Shown: positions 20,635-28,872 of the stretch, in pieces
How positions within the stretch are numbered: the stretch's first letter is position 1
How the letters are laid out: each line of letters opens with the position of its first letter
Assembly: GCF_007858435.1 (NCBI RefSeq)
Contig: NZ_VIGW01000002.1
Location: 248,001 to 312,000 of the forward strand
Source: Tsukamurella asaccharolytica
GTDB taxonomy: Bacteria; Actinomycetota; Actinomycetes; Mycobacteriales; Mycobacteriaceae
Length of the DNA: 64,000 bases
Direction: 5' to 3'
Notes under the pieces: generated by a model
Database searches by the model: none
The model's input: only the letters and a program-made list of their open reading frames with translations
What the model was told of the DNA's origin: nothing
Position numbers and translations under genes: made by a program

Positions 20635-21546
20635 ATGAGTTCGCGTACATCGAGTTCACGCGCATCGGCTCACCAGCACGAGCCCGCGGAGGTCGAGATC
20701 CACGCCCGCAACGTGGAGTTCGACTGGGACGATGTGCCGCTGGAATGGATCCCCGGCGAGCCCGTGGCCAGCGATATCATCAGCAGCGTCCTGCACTCTG
20801 TGCTTCCCGAGGGCGAGCGCTGGTTCTGCGAGGTCTACACCGAGGCGCTGCCCTACGTGAAGGACGAGAACCTCGCCCGCACCATGCGCGGCTTCATCGG
20901 CCAGGAGGCCATGCACGCGGAGTCGCACGACCGTGCCCTCTCCGAGTACCTCGAGCGCTGCGGTATCGATACCGCGCCCGTGGCCCGGCAGTTCGAGTAC
21001 GTCTTCCGCAGGATCCTCGCGCCGCGGACCTATCGCTCGGATCGCGCCCAGTACAACGACATGGTGCAGCGCCTGTGGCTCATCGCGGCCGTCGAGCACT
21101 ACACCGCGATCCTCGGCGTCTTCGCCCTGAACAACGCGTGGGACGACTACGACGTCGATCCGACCATGGCCGACATCTGTCGCTGGCACGGCGCCGAGGA
21201 GGTCGAGCACCGGTCCGTCGCGCACGACGTGGCGACGTACTTCGACCCCAGCTACTTCCACCGCTGCCGCGCGATGATCGTGGGCATCGTCTTCCTGGTC
21301 CTCGCCCTGCACCGCACGTCCGGCTACATGCTCCGCAAGGACCCGAACTTCAGCTACTCGTACCCGCGCCTGTGGTGGGAGTACCTCAAGGGCTCGCGCA
21401 AGAACATCCTGCCGAAGCTGCGCGACGTCCTGAAGTTCACGCTCATCTACTTCAAGCCGAACTTCGATCCCGCCTCCATCGGCTCGACCGCGCAGGCCGT
21501 CGCGTACCTCGCCACGTCGCCGGCCGCCCGGGCGGCGAACGGATGA
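20635..21546 (+). CDS. predicted metal-dependent hydrolase (PF10118 type)
   Basis: A 303-residue all-helical protein resembling the uncharacterised metal-dependent hydrolase family (COG3687). Conserved carboxylate and His clusters are visible: RGFIGQEAMHAESHD, RLWLIAAVEHYTA and WHGAEEVEHRSVAHDV, a pattern that suggests a ferritin-like di-iron centre. The ATG at 20635 has a GGAAGGAG site 8 bp upstream; the frame is open earlier but without conserved sequence. It is first of four coupled genes and its stop overlaps the next start (ATGA). Together with the downstream reductase it may form an oxygenase-like pair; this is inference. Confidence 0.75.
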   Translation: MSSRTSSSRASAHQHEPAEVEIHARNVEFDWDDVPLEWIPGEPVASDIISSVLHSVLPEGERWFCEVYTEALPYVKDENLARTMRGFIGQEAMHAESHDRALSEYLERCGIDTAPVARQFEYVFRRILAPRTYRSDRAQYNDMVQRLWLIAAVEHYTAILGVFALNNAWDDYDVDPTMADICRWHGAEEVEHRSVAHDVATYFDPSYFHRCRAMIVGIVFLVLALHRTSGYMLRKDPNFSYSYPRLWWEYLKGSRKNILPKLRDVLKFTLIYFKPNFDPASIGSTAQAVAYLATSPAARAANG

Positions 21547-22679
21547 CCGGCAAGAGAAAGGCACCGTCGGTCTTCCGCCCCTGGGGGGAGCCCGTCACCG
21601 AGATCCCCCCGCACCTCTACGGCCGGTGGAAGCACGACCCGCTGCTGCGCTTCGCCAACGCCTTCTTCGGCGTGACGATTCCTGCGTTCGCGCACCTGAT
21701 GAAGCCGCGCAACCTGGCCGAGCCCAGCACCAGCCGCGACCTGCGGGTGGTCGCACGCGAGATCGTCGCCCACGACAAGGACGTCGTCGCCCTGACCTTC
21801 GTCTCGGCCGATGACACCCCGCTCCCCCGCTGGACGCCCGGCGCGCACCTCGATCTGCTCCTGCCCTCGGGCCGCATGCGCGAATACTCGCTGTGCGGCG
21901 ACCCGGCCGACCCCGATACCTACCGCATCGCGGTGCGGCGGATCCCCGGCGGCGGTGGCGGGTCCGTCGAGGTGCACGAGACCCTGCACGTCGGCTCGAC
22001 AGTGACCGTCAAGGGGCCCCGCAACGGCATGCCGATGGCGGTGCCCGGCTACGGCTCCTCCGCCGAGCACCTGCGCTTCGTCGCCGGCGGCATCGGCATC
22101 ACGCCGATCCTGCCGATGATGATCGCCGCCGAGCGGCTCGGCCTGAACTGGTCGATGCTCTACACCGGCCGATCGGCCGACACCATCCCGTTCATCGCCG
22201 AGGTGGCGCGGTTCGGCGACAAGGTGGAGATCCGCACGGACGACGAGCACGGCATCCCCACCGCCGACGTCCTCATCGGCGACACCCCCGGCCCGACGGC
22301 GCTGTACGCGTGCGGGCCCATCCCGATGCTCGAATCGCTGCGCGTGGGCCTCATCGGGCGCACCGACGTCGAACTCCACTACGAGCGCTTCTCCGCGCCG
22401 CCGGTGATCGGCGGACGGCCCTTCACCGCCACCCTGGCCGAGTCCGGATTGACCCTGGGCGTGGCCGCCGACGAGACACTGCTGGCCGCGATCCTCAAGG
22501 TCAAGCCGGACACCCCGTACTCCTGCAAGCAGGGCTTCTGCGGCACCTGCCGGATGACGGTGACCGAGGGCATCGTCGATCATCGAGACAAGACCCTGAC
22601 GCCCTTCGAGCGGGAACAGGGCCAGATGCTGACCTGCGTCTCGCGCGCGGCCGGCGATCATCTGACCATCGATCTGTAA
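21543..22679 (+). CDS. PDR-type ferredoxin/flavin reductase
   Basis: A 378-residue electron-transfer protein. An N-terminal extension (about 1-55) precedes a ferredoxin-reductase FMN/FAD-binding barrel with REYSLCGDP, an NAD-binding part with RFVAGGIGITPILPM and YACGPIPML, and a C-terminal plant-type 2Fe-2S ferredoxin with CKQGFCGTC and a later Cys in MLTCVSRA. This is the phthalate dioxygenase reductase/VanB architecture. It would pass electrons from NAD(P)H to a partner oxygenase, and the di-iron-like protein encoded just upstream is the natural candidate. Confidence 0.85.
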   Translation: MTGKRKAPSVFRPWGEPVTEIPPHLYGRWKHDPLLRFANAFFGVTIPAFAHLMKPRNLAEPSTSRDLRVVAREIVAHDKDVVALTFVSADDTPLPRWTPGAHLDLLLPSGRMREYSLCGDPADPDTYRIAVRRIPGGGGGSVEVHETLHVGSTVTVKGPRNGMPMAVPGYGSSAEHLRFVAGGIGITPILPMMIAAERLGLNWSMLYTGRSADTIPFIAEVARFGDKVEIRTDDEHGIPTADVLIGDTPGPTALYACGPIPMLESLRVGLIGRTDVELHYERFSAPPVIGGRPFTATLAESGLTLGVAADETLLAAILKVKPDTPYSCKQGFCGTCRMTVTEGIVDHRDKTLTPFEREQGQMLTCVSRAAGDHLTIDL

Positions 22680-22689
22680 GGCGCACATC

Positions 22690-23586
22690 ATGACTGAGCA
22701 GCACCGCTTCGACGTGACCACGTCCGACGGCCTCACCCTGGCCGGCTTCCGCTACGGCAACCACGACGCCGCCCGTCCGACGGTGCTCGCGATCCACGGC
22801 TACCCCGACAACCACCACGTGTGGGACGGCCTGGCCGCGGCCCTCGACGGTCGCGTGAACGTGTACGCCTTCGACGTGCGCGGCGCCGGCGAGTCGGAGG
22901 CCCCGGCGGGCAAGACCGGGTATCGCTTCGACCGCCTGATCTCGGACATCTCGCGGGTGATCGACGCGGTGCGCGAGGTCAGCGGCGACCGCTCGAAGCT
23001 GCACCTCATCGGCCACGACTGGGGCTCGATCCAGGGCTGGCACGCCGTCGTCGATCCCGCGGTCGCGGACAAGACCGCCTCGTACACCTCGGTGTCCGGG
23101 CCGAACCTGAACCACGCCGGCGAGTACCTGCAGGGCGTCCGCAGCGCGAAGGACCTGCCGGCGCGGCTGCGCCAGGCCGCCGGCTCGACGTACATCCCGT
23201 TCTTCCTCATCCCCGGATTGGCGGATTCGCTGTACAAGCGCGGCTGGGGCCAGAAGCTCATCGAGACGCTGGAGAAGCGCGGCACAGGGGGCAAGGTCGC
23301 CGAGGGCTACACGCGCAGCGACCGCGACTTCACCAACGGCCTGAACCTGTACCGCGCCAACATGCCCGCCCCGTTCCTCAAGCCGGAGGACGCCACCACG
23401 TCGGTACCGGTGCAGGTGGTGACGCCCGAGGGCGACCTGTTCGTGACGCCGCCGCTGCAGCTGGCCGGCCTGGAGAAGTCGCCGCGCTCGCGGCACGTCT
23501 CGGTGCCCGGCGGGCACTGGGTGGTGGCGCAGAATCCCGGCCCGCTGGCCGACGCCACCGTCGAGTGGATCGAGGCGAACCGATGA
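22690..23586 (+). CDS. alpha/beta hydrolase (Asp nucleophile)
   Basis: A 298-residue alpha/beta hydrolase. It has AIHGYPDNHHVW for the oxyanion region, FDVRGAGES, the nucleophile elbow GHDWGS (Asp) and a C-terminal PGGHWVV His. An Asp nucleophile suggests an epoxide-hydrolase or haloalkane-dehalogenase-like reaction. It is third in the operon, 10 bp after the reductase, and coupled by ATGA to the next hydrolase. Confidence 0.75.
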   Translation: MTEQHRFDVTTSDGLTLAGFRYGNHDAARPTVLAIHGYPDNHHVWDGLAAALDGRVNVYAFDVRGAGESEAPAGKTGYRFDRLISDISRVIDAVREVSGDRSKLHLIGHDWGSIQGWHAVVDPAVADKTASYTSVSGPNLNHAGEYLQGVRSAKDLPARLRQAAGSTYIPFFLIPGLADSLYKRGWGQKLIETLEKRGTGGKVAEGYTRSDRDFTNGLNLYRANMPAPFLKPEDATTSVPVQVVTPEGDLFVTPPLQLAGLEKSPRSRHVSVPGGHWVVAQNPGPLADATVEWIEANR

Positions 23587-24452
23587 TCCGCCGCATCCCC
23601 GTCCGTGGCCGCTGGGTGCGGGTCCGCGAGTCCGGTGATGCCTCGCTACCGACTCTGGTCCTGCTGCACGGCATCACGCGCAGCCTGGAGGACTGGGACC
23701 CGACGTTCGAGGCACTCGACGGCGAATACCGGCTCATCGCACCCGATCTCGCCGGCTCCGGCTGGTCGGCGCCCCACCCCGACGGCGCCGACCTCGCCGC
23801 GCTCGCCGACGGGGTGGCGGAGACGCTGGCCGCGCTGAACGTCTCGGGACCCGTGCACGTCGCGGGCAATTCTCTGGGCGGCGCGGTCACCATGACGCTG
23901 CTCGCCCGGCACCCGGAGCTGGTCGCGTCGATGACCCTGGTGGCGTCGGCCGGTTTCGGCAAAGAGGTCACGCCGCTGCTCCGGCTGCTCGGGATTCCGG
24001 TGCTGGGCAAGCTCATCGCGACCACCCCGAGCCGCCTGAGTGCGATCGTCCAGGAGCGGCTGATCTTCACCGACACGTCGTTCGCCACCCGCGCGCGGAT
24101 CGATCACGCGATGGCGATCGCCCGGGAGACCGACGCCGGACTCACCACCTGGAAGACGGCCGACGCGCTCGGCACCGTGCTGGGCGGGGTGCGCCAGGAG
24201 TGGCGGGACGAGCTGCACCGGACCATCGCGGCGACGCCGCGGCCCACCATGGTGCTGTGGGGCTCCCGCGACCGGGTCCTGCCGCCGTCCCATCTGGAGC
24301 ACGCACGGAAGCTGATGCCGCACGCCGAGACCCACCTCATCCCGGGCGTCGGCCACATGCCGCAGATCGAGTGCACGCACGAGTTCGTCGCCCTGATCGC
24401 CTCGTTCCTGCGGAATCAGGTGGCCGAGCTCCCGAAGTCCGCGTCGCAGTAG
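23583..24452 (+). CDS. alpha/beta hydrolase (Ser nucleophile)
   Basis: A 289-residue alpha/beta hydrolase. The oxyanion motif is LLHGITRSLEDW, the nucleophile elbow is GNSLGG (Ser), the acid Asp is in WGSRDRVLPP and the His in PGVGHMPQIE. Its Ser nucleophile contrasts with the Asp of the neighbour, so the two probably act on successive intermediates (ester and epoxide, for example). It is last in the operon 20635-24452. Confidence 0.75.
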   Translation: MIRRIPVRGRWVRVRESGDASLPTLVLLHGITRSLEDWDPTFEALDGEYRLIAPDLAGSGWSAPHPDGADLAALADGVAETLAALNVSGPVHVAGNSLGGAVTMTLLARHPELVASMTLVASAGFGKEVTPLLRLLGIPVLGKLIATTPSRLSAIVQERLIFTDTSFATRARIDHAMAIARETDAGLTTWKTADALGTVLGGVRQEWRDELHRTIAATPRPTMVLWGSRDRVLPPSHLEHARKLMPHAETHLIPGVGHMPQIECTHEFVALIASFLRNQVAELPKSASQ

Positions 24453-24510
24453 GTCCGCGGCCCGCAGGGGGCTCCCTCGTTCACGGAGGGGTATGCGGAC
24501 GGGTGCCGCA

Positions 24511-25329
24511 TCATCGGGCGGGCGACAGTGCGCGGACGATCACGGCGGCCTTCGCCGCAGTGGGTACGCGGATGCGGCCGGACCGCGCACCGTCGAGCCC
24601 GGCGGCGCGGAGCCGGCGCAGGAGCTCGCCGTAGAGGTCGGCGGCGGCGCGCACGCCGCGCTGGACGTCGCCCGGCAGCCGCGCGATGCCGGCGCGCCCG
24701 GCGGCGAGGTCGGCGGCGGCGTCGTCGAGGGCTACGTCGAACGCCTGCTGCGTGAGCTCGGGCAGGTAGGCGCGGCCGAGGCGCAGCTCGTCGTCGGTGA
24801 GATCGCGGAGGAAGTTGACCTTCTGGAAGGCGGCGCCGAGGCGCAGAGCGTCGGGCGCGAGCCGGTCGTAGTCCGACGGTGCCACCCCCACCAGGTAGGC
24901 GCGCAGGCACATCAGCCCGACGACCTCGGCGGAGCCGTGGATGTACGCGGCGAGCGAATCCGGCGTATGCGGCGCGGGCGTGAGGTCGGCGCGCATGGAG
25001 GCGAAGAAGGGCCTGGTCAGCTCGGTGCCGAAGCCGGTCTCGCGGGCGGTTTGGGCGAAGGCGTGCACCACGAGGTTCGCGCTGAAGCCCTCGTCCGTCG
25101 CCCGCTCGACCGCCTCCTCCAGCGCGTCGAGGTGGGCCCGCGGATCGGTGGGGCAGGCACCGTCGACGATCTCGTCCGCGACCCGGACCAGCCCGTAGAT
25201 CGACGTGATGTGGTGGCGCACGCGCCGCGGCATCAGGCGCGCGGCGAGGGAGAACGACGTGGAGTAGTCGCGGATCACCACCGCGGAGGCCGCGACGGCG
25301 GCGCGACTGTACTGCTCACTCGGATCCAT
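24511..25329 (-). CDS. crtB: phytoene/squalene synthase
   Basis: A 272-residue trans-isoprenyl diphosphate synthase (head-to-head). Both Asp-rich motifs are present: VADEIVD in the first, and FQKVNFLRDLTDDE in the second. It joins two geranylgeranyl (or farnesyl) diphosphates to make phytoene or squalene. In a mycolate actinobacterium a carotenoid role is likeliest. It stands alone here, with a CrtI-like gene 5 kb away in the other orientation. Confidence 0.82.
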   Translation of the reverse strand: MDPSEQYSRAAVAASAVVIRDYSTSFSLAARLMPRRVRHHITSIYGLVRVADEIVDGACPTDPRAHLDALEEAVERATDEGFSANLVVHAFAQTARETGFGTELTRPFFASMRADLTPAPHTPDSLAAYIHGSAEVVGLMCLRAYLVGVAPSDYDRLAPDALRLGAAFQKVNFLRDLTDDELRLGRAYLPELTQQAFDVALDDAAADLAAGRAGIARLPGDVQRGVRAAADLYGELLRRLRAAGLDGARSGRIRVPTAAKAAVIVRALSPAR

Positions 25330-25388
25330 GCCTCCAGTGTCCCGACCGGCCCTTCGGGCCTGTCAGGGCACCCCGATACGGTGGGTGC

Positions 25389-26249
25389 ATGCGCGTCGCC
25401 ACCTGGAATGTGAACTCGGTCAAGCAGCGGCACGGCAGGCTGCTCGAGTGGCTGGATGCGCGCCGGCCGGACGTCGTCTGCCTGCAGGAACTCAAGCTGA
25501 CCGATGACGCCTTCGCGACCCTCATCGGGCCGGACCTCGAGGAGCGCGGCTACGAGTTCGCCACGGCGGGCCAACCGCAGTGGAACGGCTCGGCACTACT
25601 GTCCAGGGTGGGCCTCGCGGATGTGGTCGTCGGCATCCCCGGCGCACCCGCGTTCAACGGGATCGTCGAGGGGCGCGCCGTCTCGGGCGTGTGCGACGGG
25701 ATCCGGGTGCACTCGCTCTACACGCCGAACGGCCGCGAGGTCGACTCCGACCACTACGCCTACAAGCTGGAGTGGCTCGCGGCGCTCGCCGCGCAGGTGA
25801 AGGCGGACACCGTGCCCCAGCTGGTCTGCGGCGATCTGAACATCGTGCCGACCGACGCGGACGTCTTCGACCCGGCGGCGTTCGTCGGGCACACCCACGT
25901 GACCCCGCCCGAGCGCGCGGCGCTCACGGCGCTCGGCCTCCGGGACGTGGTGCGCGAGCACTGGCCCGACGAGCAGGTGTTCTCGTACTGGGACTACCGC
26001 GCCGGCATGTTCAACAAGAACCTGGGCATGCGCATCGATCTCATCCTGGCCAGCGACGACGTCGCCGACCGCACCGCGGCGGCCTGGATCGACCGGCAGG
26101 CCCGCAAGGGCAAGGGTCCGTCGGATCACGCCCCCGTGATGCTCGACCTGGACACCGCGCCCGACGGCGACGTCGGCCCGATGGTGCCGCCGCCGTCGGC
26201 GGGGCGGGTGTCCCCCCGGGGCGCGAAGCTCCCCCAGGCCAGGGACTGA
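25389..26249 (+). CDS. xthA: exodeoxyribonuclease III
   Basis: A 286-residue AP endonuclease/3'-5' exonuclease of the base-excision repair pathway. Key residues: Asn and Glu in TWNVNSVKQR and CLQELKL, Asp/Asn in CGDLNIVPTD, and Asp-His in PSDHAPVMLD. The C-terminus carries about 25 extra Pro/Ala-rich residues. Confidence 0.92.
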   Translation: MRVATWNVNSVKQRHGRLLEWLDARRPDVVCLQELKLTDDAFATLIGPDLEERGYEFATAGQPQWNGSALLSRVGLADVVVGIPGAPAFNGIVEGRAVSGVCDGIRVHSLYTPNGREVDSDHYAYKLEWLAALAAQVKADTVPQLVCGDLNIVPTDADVFDPAAFVGHTHVTPPERAALTALGLRDVVREHWPDEQVFSYWDYRAGMFNKNLGMRIDLILASDDVADRTAAAWIDRQARKGKGPSDHAPVMLDLDTAPDGDVGPMVPPPSAGRVSPRGAKLPQARD

Positions 26250-26255
26250 TCGCCG

Positions 26256-26762
26256 CTACTCCTCCGTGCTGAGCACCTCAGCGACGAAGCCGGTGACCCG
26301 CCGGCGCAGATCCGCGAGGTTCTGTTCGCGGATCTCCTCGGTATCGGTGCCCTTGTGGAAGGCGGGCGGCAGCTTGCGCGCGTTGGCGGCGCAGCGGAAG
26401 TCCTCGCACACGAGCACGCCGATGGTGTCACCCTTGCGCCCGGCCGGACCGCCCCGTCGGACCGTGTACAGGACGGCCTGGCTGGTGATGGTGACGTCGC
26501 GGCACCAGGTGCACATGGCCTTCGCCTTGGGCTTGGTCTCGGCCTGGGTGAGCAGGAGGGTGACGAGGCCCTCGCCGTCGGGCCCGCCGGTGGGCACGCT
26601 GACGTAGGCGCGGCGCGGAATCTTCTTGTCGCGCCATCCGACGTATTCGAGCGCGGCGAAGTCGAGGTCGTCGAAGTCCGTCGGGAACGTGACGCGCTTG
26701 ACCTCGCTCTTGGTGGCGCCACGGAAGGCGTCGATGACCTGCTGCTGGGTTACGGGATCCAT
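26256..26762 (-). CDS. FBP-domain zinc protein (EF-G-binding type)
   Basis: A 168-residue protein. A treble-clef zinc site is visible as MCTWCRDV near residue 84 and CEDFRC about 35 residues later, the pattern of the FBP (FusB/FusC C-terminal) domain. FusB-type proteins bind elongation factor G and rescue it from fusidic acid; actinobacterial members are mostly uncharacterised and are often labelled fibronectin-binding. It lacks part of the FusB N-terminal helical region. It is convergent with xthA, 6 bp apart. Confidence 0.75.
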   Translation of the reverse strand: MDPVTQQQVIDAFRGATKSEVKRVTFPTDFDDLDFAALEYVGWRDKKIPRRAYVSVPTGGPDGEGLVTLLLTQAETKPKAKAMCTWCRDVTITSQAVLYTVRRGGPAGRKGDTIGVLVCEDFRCAANARKLPPAFHKGTDTEEIREQNLADLRRRVTGFVAEVLSTEE

Positions 26763-26782
26763 GAGTGAACCGTTCTGGTGAA

Positions 26783-26798
26783 CCCGCGATGTCGCGGG
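26783..26798. other. tight palindrome upstream of FBP-domain gene
   Basis: CCCGCGA, two bases, TCGCGGG, about 20 bp upstream of the FBP gene start. The gene-free interval 26763-27041 contains this, the larger palindrome at 26965-27032, and nothing else I can support. Confidence 0.45.
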
Positions 26799-26964
26799 TG
26801 AGGGAGTGTGAAGGGCAGAGCTGCGCAGCCGGTCCGGTGGATCGGCTGCGGGGCGGGTTCATCTGCCGTGGCGCAGGGCGCCGGACACTCCTCCTCGGTT
26901 CATGTCCCCCAGCCTACGCTCCGTGTCACGCGAATTTTTCGGCAAGAGCTTCGAGGCCGCTTTT

Positions 26965-27032
26965 GTGAATCCACGGCTCACAGCGGCGGGAGGCCGAATT
27001 CGGCCTCGTGTCGGTCTGCGCCGTGGATTCAC
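26965..27032. repeat. 68-bp nested palindrome (family B, copy 2)
   Basis: Outer arms GTGAATCCACGG and CCGTGGATTCAC (12 bp, perfect) enclose a central perfect 16-bp palindrome, AGGCCGAATTCGGCCT, with the same centre. The 14-bp spacers also match at about 8 positions. It begins 10 bp beyond the TetR stop codon and could fold as a cruciform or terminate the TetR operon. It shares 16 identical bases with 19604-19619. Confidence 0.8.
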
Positions 27033-27041
27033 GGACACCGT

Positions 27042-27563
27042 TCACGCGAAGCGACGGGCCAGCTCGTCCCAGGTCGCGTCGGGCGCGCCGCCGCCGGGGA
27101 AGCGGCCGTCGATCTCCAGGATCGCCATCCCGTGCGCGGCCGACCAGAGGGCCTGTGCGGCATGCGGATCACCGGTCACCTCGAAGAACGGGTGTCCCGA
27201 CCACTCCTCGAGGCCGTCCGGCAGCTCCTCCCGGTCGAGCGGTCCGACGGTGGCGAGCCGGTACAGGTTCGGGTTCTCACGCGCGACGGTGCGGTAGTCC
27301 CGGAGCAGCGCCGCGACATCGGAGACGGGGCGCAGCGCCGCGCCGGACTCGGCGAGCGCGACGGCGACCAGCGCGCTCTTGAGGGCGTCCTTGCCCGCGA
27401 AGTGCTTGTAGAGCGACGGTGCGCGGATGCCGACCTCGTCCGCGAGATCGCGCATCGTGACGCGCTCCCAGCCGTCGCGCTCGAGCAGCGCGCGGGCGAC
27501 CTCCACGATCTGGCGCGCACGCGGGGACGCCGTGCGCAGCGGTATCAGCTCGTCTGGGATCAC
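27042..27563 (-). CDS. TetR-family regulator
   Basis: A 173-residue TetR regulator. The HTH reads VEVARALLERDGWERVTMRD, then LADEVGIRAPSLYKHFAGKD; the C-terminal part resembles the WHG-type ligand domain (SAAHGMAILEIDGRFPGG). Its GTG start overlaps the stop of the SRPBCC gene (GTGA), so both are one transcript. It probably represses this operon through the 12-bp inverted repeat at 28079-28118. Confidence 0.82.
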   Translation of the reverse strand: MIPDELIPLRTASPRARQIVEVARALLERDGWERVTMRDLADEVGIRAPSLYKHFAGKDALKSALVAVALAESGAALRPVSDVAALLRDYRTVARENPNLYRLATVGPLDREELPDGLEEWSGHPFFEVTGDPHAAQALWSAAHGMAILEIDGRFPGGGAPDATWDELARRFA

Positions 27564-28066
27564 CGGGCGATCGTAGCGAGCACCCGATCGCGCAACGCGG
27601 AGTTCATCGCGTCGAAGCCGCTCGCCACGTCGATCGACGCGCCGACGACGGGCACGAGCACGCCGCGGAAGCGCTCGGCCTGGGTGAACCGCGTGCCACC
27701 CGCGGTGGCCTCCAGCCGGAAGGAGTGCTCGCCATCGAGCAGCCCGGGCACCAGCACACGGCCCACCCATCGCAGCTCGCGCTCCGGCTCCACCGCCAGG
27801 ACCTCCGGCCGGAAGCCGGTCTCGGAACCGTCGTTCCGAATCCGGACGTCGAGGTCGCGCCCCACCTCCAGACCATCGGGAGCCGCGGCGCGGATCACGA
27901 ACGGGTTCCACTGGGGGTACGCGGCGAAGTCGACGAGGACGCGCCAGACCTCGGCCGGGGACGCGGCGATCTCGACCGACCGCTCGACCGTGCGCTCGCG
28001 GTACAGCACCACACCCACCCCCACGAGCAGCACGATCACCGCGGCGACGGACAGGATCCACTTCAT
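27560..28066 (-). CDS. membrane-anchored SRPBCC protein
   Basis: A 168-residue protein with one N-terminal membrane helix (WILSVAAVIVLLVGVGVVLY) followed by a polyketide-cyclase-like SRPBCC domain (VEIAASPAEVWRVLVDFAAY, then PQWNPFV). It probably binds a hydrophobic ligand at the membrane. The start ATG 28066 has AAGGAGG 5 bp upstream. It is first gene of the operon with TetR. Confidence 0.8.
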   Translation of the reverse strand: MKWILSVAAVIVLLVGVGVVLYRERTVERSVEIAASPAEVWRVLVDFAAYPQWNPFVIRAAAPDGLEVGRDLDVRIRNDGSETGFRPEVLAVEPERELRWVGRVLVPGLLDGEHSFRLEATAGGTRFTQAERFRGVLVPVVGASIDVASGFDAMNSALRDRVLATIAR

Positions 28067-28078
28067 TGTTCCTCCTTG

Positions 28079-28118
28079 GCTAACGTTGTTAGCCCAAGGA
28101 TAGGCGAACAACGTTAGC
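28079..28118. promoter_or_regulatory. TetR-type operator of the SRPBCC-TetR operon
   Basis: GCTAACGTTGTT (28079-28090) and AACAACGTTAGC (28107-28118) are perfect 12-bp inverted copies; the left copy is also part of a smaller palindrome GGCTAAC-GTT-GTTAGCC. It starts 12 bp upstream of the start codon. Two half sites of this kind suit a pair of TetR dimers. Confidence 0.75.
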
Positions 28119-28147
28119 TTCGCACGGCGGGGGCGGCCGGAGGCAGG

Positions 28148-28729
28148 TCAGCGCCCCCGGGCGATGTCGAGGGCGGCCTTGGGTCGGGACAGGAGGTACT
28201 CGCGCGCGAGGTTGCGGACCCACGCGCGACGGGTGCAGTCGCACTCCGCGCGGACGGCGTCGGCGTCGAGGCCGAGGTGCCGAGCGAGGGCGACGGCCCG
28301 TCGGGCGTGGAAGCCCTGGGAGACGAGCAGGACGCGATGGATCCCGAACTCGTCGCGCGCGCGGAGGCAGGAGAGAAAGGTGTCGAGGCCGGCGCCGTCG
28401 GTGAGCAGGGCCGAGTCGGGCACGCCGCGCGCGCGAAGCCAGCCCGTCATGACGGCGATCTCATCACCGGAGAGCCCCTCGGAGTTCCCCGAGACCAGGA
28501 TCTTCTCGACCTTCCCCAATCGCAGGAGCTGCAGCGACGCCTCGAGTCGGCCCTCGACGAAGGAGCCGGGCCGACCGCCCCGCACGGAGGCTCCCAGGGC
28601 GATCGCGACGGGGGCGGGCGGCGCTGACGCCGGCGGGTAGAGCGGCCCCGCGCCCGTGATGCCGGTCACCACGGAACGCATCCGCCCGAGCGGGCGGGCG
28701 CCTGACGACGCGACGGAACGCATGATCAC
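28148..28729 (-). CDS. DUF218 (YdcF/SanA-like) protein
   Basis: A 193-residue protein of the DUF218 family. Signature segments are AIALGASVRGGRPGSFVEGR, LVSGNSEGLSGDEIAVM and LLVSQGFHARRAVALARHLG. Relatives (ElyC, SanA) are membrane proteins linked to envelope polymer synthesis; this one has no evident membrane helix and a short N-terminal extension. Starts at 28729 or 28723 are both possible. Confidence 0.75.
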   Translation of the reverse strand: MIMRSVASSGARPLGRMRSVVTGITGAGPLYPPASAPPAPVAIALGASVRGGRPGSFVEGRLEASLQLLRLGKVEKILVSGNSEGLSGDEIAVMTGWLRARGVPDSALLTDGAGLDTFLSCLRARDEFGIHRVLLVSQGFHARRAVALARHLGLDADAVRAECDCTRRAWVRNLAREYLLSRPKAALDIARGR

Positions 28730-28823
28730 ATCGTACTGAGCACGTAGTTAGGTGAACCTTCACGCGAAGCCCTGCAGGTCCGCGATCTACCGTTAGGCCA
28801 GACGCAGTGGTTTCGCGCTAATA

Positions 28824-28837
28824 TTACCGACGAGTAA
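28824..28837. promoter_or_regulatory. TTAC-N6-GTAA inverted repeat upstream of Fe-S reductase
   Basis: TTAC, six bases, GTAA in an AT-rich patch about 36 bp before the GTG start. It may be an operator or overlap the promoter; no regulator is assigned. Confidence 0.35.
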
Positions 28838-28872
28838 CATCAGGCGTTGAGCCCAGCCCGCGAGGCAGAAAG

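Noticed and set aside
28745-28770. Iron-box (IdeR) site in TTAGGTGAACCTTCAC
   Set aside because: Only the first six bases match the 19-bp consensus; the rest is unrelated.
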